From the NCBI RefSeq assembly GCF_000346465.2, contig NC_034009.1, positions 36,711,557-36,775,556 on the forward strand: 64,000 nt of DNA. Reading direction: 5' to 3'. Position numbers and translations under genes: made by a program. This DNA is from Prunus persica (taxonomy: Eukaryota > Streptophyta > Magnoliopsida > Rosales > Rosaceae). The notes under the pieces are model-generated. The model was not told where the DNA came from. It saw nothing but the letters and a program-made list of their open reading frames with translations, and searched no databases. How positions within the stretch are numbered: position 1 is the stretch's first letter; every line of letters begins with the position of its first letter. Positions 48,501 through 57,553 of the stretch are shown here, piece after piece.

Positions 48501-48769
48501 ACGTTTGCATGTGCGCAAGGTATGTATATAGTATACATATTCTATTGTCATTATAATAATATATATCAATCCCTGCTGAACTTGTAACTACTGGAGAATT
48601 TATGGCAAAGCAGCAAGTCCTTGAGGAGTATCATTCTTTTATTATTAAAGTAAGAGTAAACCATGGTTGATTAATTAGATATATGTATATTTATTTCCAG
48701 GTAATGAACTGTTTCCTCCTTCGCATCCGAGAGGAGGAGCACTCCAGGAAATATATGTATGTCGTCTGA
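33513..48769 (+). CDS. MADS-B: MIKC*-type MADS-box gene, internally deleted, split by CACTA element
   Basis: Readable exons: 33513-33697 (MADS domain), 33850-33903, 34037-34052, then after a 14.2 kb intron 48238-48299, 48420-48519, 48614-48649 and 48701-48769. The MADS domain is complete and close to MADS-A. Sequence equal to MADS-A exons 4 and 5 (93 coding bases) is gone: the text after exon 3 jumps from the donor GAGGTAAGCA into the MADS-A intron-5 sequence, so exon 3 joins exon 6 in frame. A second deletion runs from inside exon 8 (after CATTCTT) into intron 9. A cryptic donor AAA/GTAAGAG would join exon 10 in a new frame ending TGA at 48767-48769, giving about 173 residues without the normal C-terminus. 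The CACTA element lies wholly in an intron. Possibly a truncated regulator or a pseudogene. Confidence 0.75.
34090..35350. repeat. Left subterminal repeat region of CACTA element
   Basis: CGACG or CGTCG occurs about every 15-40 bases in both orientations in otherwise AT-rich DNA. In En/Spm-like elements such subterminal motifs bind the TNPA-type protein. Larger repeats overlie them: the segment with GATGACGTGGAAATAGTTG at about 34530 recurs at about 34820. Confidence 0.8.
35438..38788 (-). CDS. CACTA TNP2-like transposase (3 coding exons)
   Basis: Exons on the complement: 36375-38788, 36168-36273 and 35438-36082 (GT-AG, phases agree), giving 1054 residues with no stop or frameshift. The ATG at 38788 opens [18 protein letters not shown], the transposase-associated N-terminal domain with CPCVKCVN (residues about 1-75). 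The TNP2/Transposase_21 catalytic region follows, with [22 protein letters not shown] and [15 protein letters not shown] (about 200-520). A DUF4218-type domain comes next ([29 protein letters not shown], about 640-750). Exon 3 is a DUF4216-type region ([16 protein letters not shown]). It would cut at the CACTA ends in the nucleus. A likely non-coding first exon ends at 39607 (donor CCT/GTAAGT), with an acceptor near 38806. Confidence 0.93.
39354..39463. repeat. Near-perfect 40 bp inverted repeat (hairpin)
   Basis: 39354-39393 and 39424-39463 are reverse complements with one mismatch in 40, separated by 30 bases. The arms begin ATGACAAGATC and end GATCTTGTCAT. A direct repeat containing GAAAATCCATGAACCCATAC flanks the hairpin on both sides (about 39270-39320 and 39465-39506). 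Confidence 0.9.
39959..41212. repeat. Tandem duplication of a 627 bp unit inside the CACTA element
   Basis: 39959-40585 and 40586-41212 are almost identical, both starting CCACGTCGGTGTTAAG. Differences are a few single bases, so the duplication is recent. The unit contains TAAACCCTAAACC words and CGTCG motifs but no open frame. Confidence 0.9.
41569..45112 (-). CDS. CACTA second gene: Transposase_24-like region fused to Ulp1-type protease (6 exons, one stop)
   Basis: Exons on the complement: 44303-45112, 43280-43834, 42743-42966, 42358-42528, 41846-42125 and 41569-41676. All borders are GT-AG and phases agree through 716 codons, broken only by a TGA at complement 42408-42410 in exon 4 (between VAA and LQKTDGEQ). 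Exon 1 is basic and resembles the plant Transposase_24 family ([40 protein letters not shown]). Exon 2 has a coiled-coil-like stretch ([16 protein letters not shown]) and a Glu/Lys-rich tail. Exon 5 is a C48/Ulp1 cysteine protease C-terminal lobe: histidine in RHWILL, aspartate in FLDPLP, and glutamine and cysteine in [10 protein letters not shown]. Ulp1 proteases remove SUMO-like modifiers. The N-terminal part probably plays the TNPA-type accessory role. A 5' UTR exon probably ends near 45714. Confidence 0.82.
44001..44238. repeat. 119 bp tandem duplication in an intron of the CACTA second gene
   Basis: 44001-44119 and 44120-44238 are close copies, both with ACCGACGTCTTATGCT and TAGTGATTCCTATTTAGACC. 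Each copy carries several CGACG motifs. Confidence 0.85.
45713..46669. other. Promoter side of CACTA second gene and right internal repeats
   Basis: The complement near 45714 reads CGCAAAAG/GTAAGC, a likely donor of a non-coding first exon for the second gene. The segment around 45890 (AAAGTTGCTTACATATAAAACC) recurs about 350 bases later at about 46255. CGACG/CGTCG motifs are frequent from 45930 on. Confidence 0.6.
46670..47080 (-). pseudogene. RPN6: Captured fragment of host RPN6 (26S proteasome lid subunit)
   Basis: On the complement, starting at an ATG (47078-47080), the sequence encodes [19 protein letters not shown]. In other frames it then gives [80 protein letters not shown] and [10 protein letters not shown]. 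These are consecutive segments of the N-terminal third of plant RPN6 (PSMD11), in order. Two internal deletions (before TSDLQISL and before EKRTF), a frameshift and a stop after HALEA break the frame. The PCI domain is absent. No intron is visible. It lies inside the CACTA element in the same orientation as its two genes, so it is gene capture by the transposon. Confidence 0.88.
47150..48160. repeat. Right subterminal repeat region of CACTA element
   Basis: CGTCG/CGACG motifs in both orientations become dense toward the right end (for example GACGGTGTTTTTAGAACCGTC near 48061-48088). 47235-47390 repeats 46010-46160, so copies of this sequence sit on both sides of the RPN6 fragment. Confidence 0.8.
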
Positions 48770-49640
48770 TCTGTTCAATCCACCAACCATCTTCACACCC
48801 AATCATCTGCATTATGATCAACATCAAACATGACAGTATGTATGTAAACACTATATGTTACTTCACTTTTTCCTTCATGCCTTACCATGCTGACAAGCAG
48901 TGAATTATGTACCGACATCAGCAGCCTTAGAGACAAAAATGGAAGCAAAAACAAATTCCATATTTTAGAAATTCAGAAACCATGATAAAACCAGCAGCCG
49001 CAAGAGAATCAACACAAGGGAAGGCATCAAGGAAAACAAAAGCTTCATTGTAATTGATATGGCAACTCTGATCAAAACTTCTCCAAACCCTTTACAATTC
49101 AGAAAGAAAATAAGAAGGGCTTAATTTATATGTGGTAGAAAATCCTCCTCGTTGTTGACGCAGAAATCGAACACCGCAAGCTCACTCTATGTGATACGTG
49201 GGAGTGGGACCCTCCCTCAATTCCCTTGTCCCTTCTGGTAATGCTTGATAAATCATATACCATGCATTAGCTCACCATCCTTGTTTTCTCTTTCGATTTA
49301 TCCATACAATTTCTTTTATACGATTTTTTTTTTTTTTTGGCCATGTTAATTTCTTTCGAATTAAACTTTATTATTCAACATTATATTTTGACAATCTTTC
49401 GATATAAAACATAATCTATTTTAATTTAATATACATTATGGAAAGGGAGATTCGAACTCAGATGCAAGGTTGGGAGCACATCCGCTCAAATCAACTTAAC
49501 TAAACCCATATCTATTATATCTTGACAATCTTGTTTTATAACAGTGGTTGACAATGACAGTTTCAGCCTTCTGATAAACATAAAATCAAATTAATCAATA
49601 ATGAGAAATCCTCTATACAATAGTTTTTCAAATCATCCAT
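48770..49640. other. Flank of MADS-B and decayed upstream region of a third MADS unit
   Basis: From about 48950 to 49630 the sequence follows, with gaps, the region upstream of MADS-A (29090-29830): AGAAATTCAGAAACC, AAGAGAATCAACA, GGGACCCTCCC and CCTTCTGATAA occur in the same order. This implies a third MADS copy once began here. A tRNA-like stretch near 49450-49500 (GATTCGAACTC) may be a SINE relic. Confidence 0.65.
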
Positions 49641-49719
49641 ATGTAATAACTTAGACCGACTTCTACATTGAAAAAGATAAGATATTTGTATGATAGTATG
49701 ATTTATTCTATTTTTCATT

Positions 49720-49960
49720 TGAGAATTGAAGGATTTTTTATTGGGTGAGTTCAAATCAAAGATTTTTTTTTTTTGTCTATCTTATTTTCTTTCTATTCAT
49801 TTTTATCTTCTATAAATAATAACATATTTATAATAATTAAATAAAAAAATCAATTTATTAATAACTCAATCGAAATAAATAAAATGCAATTATTCTGATA
49901 AACAAAATGTTTGTTATGCTCAATATACTTAGCTTGATATGTACATATGTGACTCTTATG
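49720..49960. repeat. Dispersed repeat, copy 1 (plus orientation)
   Basis: Starts near GATTTTTTATTGGGTGAGTTCAAATC (20-base core ATTGGGTGAGTTCAAATCAA) and includes CTTATTTTCTTT and AACATATTTATAATAATTA. The same sequence is inverted at about 51895-52160 and direct at about 53010-53230. Confidence 0.7.
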
Positions 49961-50530
49961 ATTGACAATACGACTCAAATAGTTGTTTCTCTTCATCTGA
50001 ATATGGGCAGTCTGACATAAACCCTCATATTCATGCCAAATTCAAGTGGACCTTGTAAAGCTTGAAAGATGAAGAGAAACAACTCTCTAAGTCGTATTTT
50101 CAATCCTCTTGATTTGAAGCTTTACTCTCCCTATTCTTTTAATTTATTCCTAAAGTAGCTTTTTTGTCACATCCCGGGATTGGCTCCACCGTAGCACGAT
50201 ATTGTCCGCTTTGGGCCCCCCTCTCTGTCCTCAGAGTTTTGTTTCTGGGAACTCACGAGCAACTTCTCAGTGGGTTACCCATCATGGGATTGCTCTAGCT
50301 CCCAACTCGCTTAACTTCGGAGTTCCTACGACTCCGAAGCTAGTGAGCTCCCAAAAGGTCTCGTGCTAGATGGATGCGGGTGTGCACATATAAGGCACAT
50401 CACCTCCTCTTCGTTGGTTGATGTGGGATCTTACATTTTTTACAATTTTATTTTCATAGACTTTGCACCTTTCATTTTCTATTTTGCTATTTTGGGAAAC
50501 CTAACTAGCTACCTATATGGGAAGGTAATT
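49961..50530 (-). pseudogene. MADS-C: inverted remnant of a MADS-box exon 1 and its 5' UTR
   Basis: Complement 50134 down to 50090 reads as the start of the MADS-A coding region ([14 protein letters not shown]), with the initiator ATG changed to ATA. Upstream on the complement, 50530-50436 and 50164-50135 match the MADS-A 5' UTR (TAGCTAGTTAGGTTTCCC), interrupted by the Cassandra LTR. Homology ends after the first 45 coding bases. There the sequence folds back: 49961-50000 and about 50067-50107 are inverted copies around TAGTTGTTTCTCTTCATC. Confidence 0.8.
50165..50435 (-). mobile_element. Solo LTR of a Cassandra-type TRIM retrotransposon
   Basis: 271 bp on the complement, starting TGTAAGATCCCACATC and ending CGGGATGTGACA, with TTTTT on both sides as a 5 bp target duplication. 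It contains words typical of Cassandra LTRs that mimic 5S rRNA internal promoters (GAAGTTAAGCGAGTTGGG and GATGGGTAACC). No internal region or second LTR is present, so recombination between LTRs left a solo copy. Confidence 0.88.
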
Positions 50531-50764
50531 AATATGATGGAGAAATAGGATGAATCTTTCGCTCTCACTCATATATATACCTCAAGATATAATTTATATG
50601 GATGAACCAAAATAAAAGTGAGGAGAAGAAAACGAAAGAGGAAGATAATGAGCAACATAAACAACTGAGTTTTGTCATCGTCAGGTCATTTTATTAGAGT
50701 TTTTGTAACTATCAGGTGTTCTTATTAGAATTTTTGTCACTATCAAATCATCTTATCAAAGTCA

Positions 50765-51886
50765 CAGGGGTGGCCTTGAGGGTGTGCAAGTGGTGCCACC
50801 GCACAGGGCCCCTAATTTTTTTTCATGTGTATAATATATGTAGAGTGCTGCTATTTTCACCCACCTCATATTTTTCCACCCACCTTATTTTAAAAAATTT
50901 AAAGACAAATTTATCTCTATGTAAAATGACTTCTAAAACCCTAAAAATAAAACAAAGTTTAAAAAGAAAATAAATTTTTTCTTTTACTCTCCATATTCTT
51001 TCCATTTTCCTGACCTCAACAAATTCAGTGAGCATTGATCTACCCATCCCAATCCTTTGAAAAGTTTTTAAAAAAAAAAATTCAAATCAAATTCTCAACT
51101 CCACCTTTAATATTGTGTCAGGGTTGGTAGGTGTTGATAATAGAGGCCAAATTGTCCTTTAATTTTATTCCATTTTAAAAATTTTTTAGTCTGATTAACC
51201 CACATACGGGTCCTTATTCCATATAACATCACTTCAATTAAAAATCCATTGTAGTCTTGTTGGTTGTATGTTGTTGTGGTGGTGGTGTCGCGGTCGTGAA
51301 GCCACCAGTACTGCTAAGGGGTTGACGAGAATATTAATATGGTAGGGTAAGGTCGTGATGTTGAAAACACATGAAGAAGATGAAGAATGTTTTTTTTTTT
51401 TTTGGGTTAAAATTTTTATGTTTTTAACTTGGAGTTGATGGCGTTTGGTCGAATTAATAATTAAAGGGTATTTTAGGAATAATGGTGGGTGGAAAAGTAG
51501 GATTGGCAAAAATAATGCATCCAACTAAGTCAACCAAAATAATTGCATCGAATTAATGATGTTCTTGGAATATTGATACAAAACAAACTAGGTGTTAAAA
51601 AATATTTAATATCTGAGTATGACCTATGATGACAAAGACTAATCGTCACAATCATGGCGATTATTCAAAAGGTGTAACATCTCTGACCCAATGTAATCGA
51701 TTTAATCCAATTTAATTCTTTTGTGAAATTTCAATTTTGTCCTTGGGAGTAGGGGTACTTTGATCACTTGAAGAAGAAAAAATATTTATTGTATGGCATT
51801 ACATAATGGTGTAAGTTTGTGTTAGCTTATGTGAGGCCCCAATTTAAGGTTTGCACAGGGCCTTCAAAATCTCAAGACCGGCCCTG
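50765..51886. mobile_element. hAT-type non-autonomous element, 1,122 bp
   Basis: Left end CAGGGGTGGCCTTGAG and right end CTCAAGACCGGCCCTG form 16 bp inverted repeats (13 of 16 paired). The flanks are a perfect 8 bp duplication CAAAGTCA (50757-50764 and 51887-51894). The ends also share a second inverted pair (CACAGGGCC). No hAT transposase frame is present. Confidence 0.9.
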
Positions 51887-51894
51887 CAAAGTCA

Positions 51895-52160
51895 TAGATA
51901 TACATATCGAACTAAATATATTAAGTACAACAAACAATTTGTTCATCATAATAATTGTATTTTATTTACTTTTATTGGATTATTAATAAAATCAGTTTTT
52001 TATTATTTAATTATTATAAATATGTTATTATTCATAGAAGAGAAAAATGAATAAAAAGAAAATAAGATAGACTAAAAAAAGTTTATTTAATTTGAACTCA
52101 CCCAATAAAAAATCATTCAATTATAAAAAATAAAAATAAAATAGAATAAATCATACTTTC
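51895..52160. repeat. Dispersed repeat, copy 2 (inverted)
   Basis: Reverse complement of the repeat at 49720-49960, ending with TTTGAACTCACCCAATAAAA. With copy 1 it forms an inverted pair that brackets the MADS-C remnant, the Cassandra LTR and the hAT element. Confidence 0.7.
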
Positions 52161-53967
52161 ATACAATATCTTATCTTTTTCAATGTAGAAGTTGGTCTTC
52201 ATGGTAGCTTCATTAGAATAATTGTTTCTGGTTGAGGCGTGTGATCACTATTCTTAAAAGTAGATTTCACCCATCCGAGACAATATCTTAATAAACACTC
52301 GCAACATTTGGTTCAAATGAACAACTTAAATTTTTCCTTGAGAAATAAACTAAAAATTGAAAGAACAATGCGAAGGAGGAGTACCACAATGTAGAGGAGT
52401 GAGAAAATTGTTCGAGTGTTGTTGCTCTAATAGAAGGTTTATATAATGTGTGCCTCCTTAGGCGTTAGACCAATAAAAACACGTTTAAAAGTCTGCCGGT
52501 GTTGCAAATAAAATTCTTATTTTTGCCGTTGAGGAGTTTACGTGCAACATATAATATGAACATGCCACATTATGCAGTGTAAAAATATGAGATAAAAATG
52601 TAATAAGTATAGCATTACTCTTTGATATACGGGAGCTGGCTATTCAATTGAGGCTAGGCATTCAAATTTCAATAAAACTCCTGCACCTTTTTTCCTTTTT
52701 CTTTTTCAAACAATAAAGGCAATAACAGAGATGAGAATTCAGATGAGTTTTATTTAATTTTGAATCTCTGGAACTATATTCTCGTTTTGGGCCTAAAAGA
52801 GTCGGAGGACCTATCGCACATCCTGCACTGCAGCCCATGCTCACAGAAGCCCAATAGAGGCAGAAGCTGTCGGCAATGTCATTGCGCTTCTAGAGAGGAA
52901 CGAACTGTTTAGCATCCATTGACCGCTCCCCTGCTCAACTGAAGTAATGATATGATTATGGATAAGCTTTTGAATGGAAACCACACCAATTTTCAATTAT
53001 ATTCTCTTTGATTTAAGAATTAAAGGATTTTTGATTGGGTGAGTTCAAATCAAAGAAAGTCTTGATCTATCTTATTTTCTTTTTTATTCATTTTCTCTTC
53101 TATGAATAAACATATTTATAATAATTAATTAATAATAATAATAAACTGAATTTGTTAATAGCTCAATCAATATAAATTATCCTCAAGAATAAAATGTTTA
53201 TTAAGCTTAATTTATTTAGTACGATCCCTCTAAATCTGATCAAATGATCTGACAGTAACAAAACTCTGGTTAGATGACCTAAAAAAAAAAAAAAAAACTC
53301 TTGAACATATGACCTCTTCATTTGTAGTTTTTTTAAAGTTCCATCGTCGCTTTTCAGGGCTATCTTCTAAATTTCTTCTTCAACGTGTCCCAGCGTGTCC
53401 ACGAGGTCATGGTCCATGTGTGACATACACTTCAACCATCATGTGATAATGTTTGTACACAACTTGAACTTGACATGAAATTAGCAAGTTCGGATTATGT
53501 TTTGTTTGACATGAACACGAATATAACATGACTATTAAACATGAAAATAACATATCAAATTAGTGTCAAACTTAGTATGCTCGCCGATCAAATAAGAGGT
53601 TGCGAGTACATGCTCCTCTGCCTTTTGTACACCAATATATGCTTCACTCGTTTTTGGTACCCCTAATACTTGTTGATCAACTTTGAGATCTATTGCAAGC
53701 ATCAAATCATGTGGAAGCCTAGCACATTATGAACAAATATATTCATAAGATGATATGTCATTGATGGGTGATTAGAAATGAAATCCAGGTCAGAATAGTC
53801 AACAAATCAGGAAAATGAAAGAATCCCACTAGACACCTGATCAGACCAAATCACTGAAAGCAAAATTTAAGGCCAATAATGGTCTGCAGCACTCCAAATT
53901 TGACGAGGAGCATGTAATATATGTACCTGCAAAATTGAAGTTCAACAAGAAATCCCAAGAGATAGCT
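52161..53967. other. 5' flank of LRR-RLK B with duplicated block A2 and repeat copy 3
   Basis: No gene is recognised. 52780-53680 is the fullest copy of the duplicated block. Its first part recurs at 32690 and 62810, and its later part (CCACGAGGTCATGG, CATCATGTGAT, AATTAGTGT.AAACTTA.TATGC) recurs at 63035-63220. Repeat copy 3 lies at about 53010-53230. Confidence 0.65.
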
Positions 53968-56900
53968 ATGAATTCCCACTTCCATCTATTGCCTCATACG
54001 TTTGCCATAATATTATGTGTTATTGTAAATATTTTTCCGACTATAGACTCAGCCATTGCAAGCAATATTTCCACAGACAAGGAGGCCTTGATCTTATTCA
54101 AGTCAGGGGTTAATCTCCCCCCATCTTTCTGGGACCAAAACTCATCCCCCTGCTCCAACTGGACTGGAGTTGCATGCAACCAAATTGGGCAGACTCAGAG
54201 AGTTGTTTCTCTTGATCTTTCAGGCTCGAAACTTGCAGGGACCATAAACCCCCATGTTGGTAAGTTGACAAAACTTCAAGTCTTGAATTTAGCGCGAAAC
54301 AATCTCCATGGTCCAATCCCATCATCCATAAGCAACCTCTCTGCCACCCTCACACATTTAAATTTAGGCACAAATAGTCTCAGTGGTACAATACCAAGGG
54401 AATTGGGTTTCCTTTATAAACTCAAGGAACTTGATCTCTCTGTTAACCAACTCACTGGGACTGTCGCCCTTTCCATATACAACATCTCCTCTCTAGTTTT
54501 GTTTACTGTAGCTTCAAACCAACTGTGGGGTGAGATTCCAAGCAATATTGGTCACACACTTCCAAATCTTCTAGACTTCAGAAGTTGTTTTAATCTATTG
54601 ACCGGAAATATTCCAGTGTCTTTGCACAATGTCACCGGCATTCGATCAATTCGAATGTCCAACAACTTTCTTGAAGGAACGGTTCCACCAGGCCTGAGTA
54701 ATTTGCCATTCCTTGAAACGTACAACATTCGTTTCAATCGGATTGTAAGCTATGGTGATGATGGTCTCAGTTTCATTACTTCTTTGACAAATAGCACCCG
54801 TCTAAAGTATCTTTCCATTGACGAAAATCGTCTGCAGGGTGTAATTCCAGAGTCCATTGGCAATCTCTCCAAGGTTCTCTCACAGTTATACATGGGAGGC
54901 AACCGAATTTATGGTAACATACCATTATCAATTGGTCAACTCAGTGGTTTAGCTTTACTAAATGTAAGCTACAATTCAATTTCTGGTGAAATTCCATCAG
55001 AAATAGACCAGCTGAAAGAGCTGCAAACGCTTGGTTTAGCAAGAAACAAAATGTCCGGCCCAATACCAAACTCCCTAGGTAATCTCAGAAAGTTGAACCA
55101 CGTTGATTTATCTGGAAATTACTTTGTTGGCCATGTACCCCCTACGTTTGCAAGCTTTGAGAGATTGCTTTCCATGGACTTATCAAACAATTTGCTCAAC
55201 GGAACCATTCCAAGAGAAATTCTAAACCTCTCTAGTTTGAGCACCATTCTGAATTTGTCTAACAACTTTCTAAGTGGACCTTTGCCTGAAATTGGGTTAC
55301 TACAAAATGTTGTCACTGTAGACCTCTCTGACAATGCCTTATCTGGATCCATTCCCAGCTCATTTGCAAAGTGTACAATCTTGGAGGAGTTGTTCATGGC
55401 CAGAAATAATCTCTCTGGTTCTCTTCCAAATGCCCTGGCAGAAATGAGAGGTCTTGAGATTCTAGACCTCTCCTCAAACCAGCTCTCTGGGTCCATTCCT
55501 GATGAACTTAAAGAGCTACATGCCCTTAGCTACTTGAACCTCTCCTTTAATCACTTGGAAGGAGTAATTCCTAATGGTGGAGTATTTGTTAAAAATACCT
55601 CTAATGTCCATCTAGAAGGCAACCCAAAACTTTGCCGGGACGGACCATGTGGGAAGAGTGGCAATCAGAGGAGAAAAGTACTGGTCCTAGTACTCATCAT
55701 TGCTGCTGCTTTGGTTACACTAGCAGTATGTACTGCGGTTGGTTGTTTGCTTTATTTTAGGAAACACAAAGGCTCCGGCTACGAAGCAACAAGTAGAGAA
55801 ACTAGATCTTCTGACTTATTAAATGGGGAGCATCAAATGGTCACATATGAAGAGCTACGTGTGGCAACTGGTAATTTCAACCAGGAAAACTTGATTGGAA
55901 GTGGGGGCTTTGGGTTTGTGTATAAAGGGTATTTAAGAGAAGGAATTGAAGTCGCAGTGAAAGTGCTTGATGTACAAATTAAAGGCTCCTGGAAGAGCTT
56001 TTTGGCGGAGTGCGAGGCGCTGAGGAGTGTGAGGCACAGAAATCTTGTTAAGCTGATCACATCATGCTCCAGCTTGGACTTCAAGAACATGGAGTTTCTG
56101 GCTTTGGTTTATGAGTATCTGAGTAATGGGAGCTTGGAAGACTGGATAAACGGCAAGAGAAAAAATGCAGATGGAGATGGATTGAACATTGTGGAGAGAC
56201 TGAATGTGGCCATTGATGTTGCTTGTGGATTGGACTATTTGCATCATGACTGTGAAGTTCCAGTGGTGCACTGTGATTTAAAGCCCAGCAACATTCTCTT
56301 GGACACAGATATGACCGCAAAGATTGGAGATTTTGGACTAGCTAAGTTGCTGATGGGGAGAACAATGAGCACTCAACATTCCCTTAGCTCCACAAATTTC
56401 CTAAAGGGTTCTATTGGATACATACCCCCAGGTTAGTACTAATCAAACTGCCCTCTTTTGATTAGGGCCATCTGGTAACGTTTTCAGAGAATGTTTTTTT
56501 AGAATATTTCAAATAATGAAAACAAGAAAACAAATTTGTATTTTCAGGAAATGAAAATACGTGTGGTAAATTAATTAGAAAACATCTTCAGAAAACAAAA
56601 ACAATGAAAACGTGTTTGGTAATACAATTTGAAATAATAATATGTGAGTTATTTTTATGAAAACGTTTCCCATGAGAATGAAAACAACTTTTTTTTTCGT
56701 TTTCTACAAGTACACATGAACTTGTTTTCATTTTATGAAAACATTCTCAATGTTTTCTGTTTTTGCCTCATTTTGTTCTCTGAAAATAAAAACAACCCCT
56801 TAAAACATTACTTAATGAGGCCGCAATTGATATAACTTTGGTGGTCATTACTTCAAATAATTCAGTTCTGAATTATTTCCACTCTTGAAAAGTTATTTAG

Positions 56901-57553
56901 TTAGGTTCAATATTTCATGATCTTCCATCATACTAAGTTATCATTTTTCAAAAAAAAAATTAGTGTTTTGTGTCAAGTTCTAATTTACAGTACATGCTAC
57001 ATTATCGAAATTTTATGCATGGTGGCATTGATGTTTGATCAATATTCGTAACATCGATTAAGTATTGTTAATGTATCAAGTATTGTAGATTGATAATCGG
57101 TAGCAATTAATATCACCATGTATTGGTTGGTCATATAGTATGCTGACTTTGAGATTGAACTACAATGTAGAGTATGGGTTTGGACAAAAACCATCGACAG
57201 CAGGAGATGCATACAGTTTTGGTGTAATGCTGTTGGAGCTCTTTACTGGGAAAAGCCCAACCCATGAAAGATTCACAGGGGACCAAAACCTCATCAAATG
57301 GGTGCAGTCAAGTATCCCTCACAACATGACCAAAGTGATAGACTCTCGGATGCTAGACTATCTGCCCAATGAAGACCCAAGAACCATCCCAGAACTAGAA
57401 CGTAATTGCTTGATCTCAATTCTGGAGGTTGGCCTCTCTTGCAGTTGTGCCTTGCCTGATGCCCGCATTAGCCTGAGGGAAGCCCATTACAAACTGGAAA
57501 CTGCTAGACAGACCCTTTCCAGTGTTAGTCACGTGGAGAGTGTTAAGCATTAA
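53968..57553 (+). CDS. LRR-RLK B: non-RD receptor kinase with shortened LRR domain (2 exons)
   Basis: Exon 1 is 53968-56431 and exon 2 is 57171-57553 (GT-AG, phase 1), giving 948 residues. The ATG at 53968 opens a signal peptide (FAIILCVIVNIFPTIDSA). An LRR cap (DKEALILFKSG, SPCSNWTGVAC), leucine-rich repeats, a membrane helix (VLVLIIAAALVTLAVCTAV, about 580-600) and a kinase domain follow: IGSGGFGFVYKG, VAVK, VHCDLKPSN (non-RD), DFGLAKL. Compared with A and C, the stretch after NPHVGKLTKLQVLNLARNN lacks about 70-80 residues, so about three repeats near the N-terminus were lost in frame. The 739 bp intron holds an AT-rich repetitive stretch (56460-56810). Confidence 0.92.

Noticed and set aside
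50165..50435. Possible 5S rRNA gene
   Set aside because: The 5S-like words are the internal-promoter mimic of a Cassandra LTR, with LTR ends and a TTTTT duplication; it is not a true 5S gene.
52662..52844. Short minus-strand frame in block A2
   Set aside because: The frame is not kept in the paralogous blocks at 32.7 kb and 62.8 kb, so coding is not supported.
56460..56810. Possible MITE in the LRR-RLK B intron
   Set aside because: AT-rich GAAAAC/GTTTTC words recur in both orientations, but no defined ends or target duplication could be fixed by eye.
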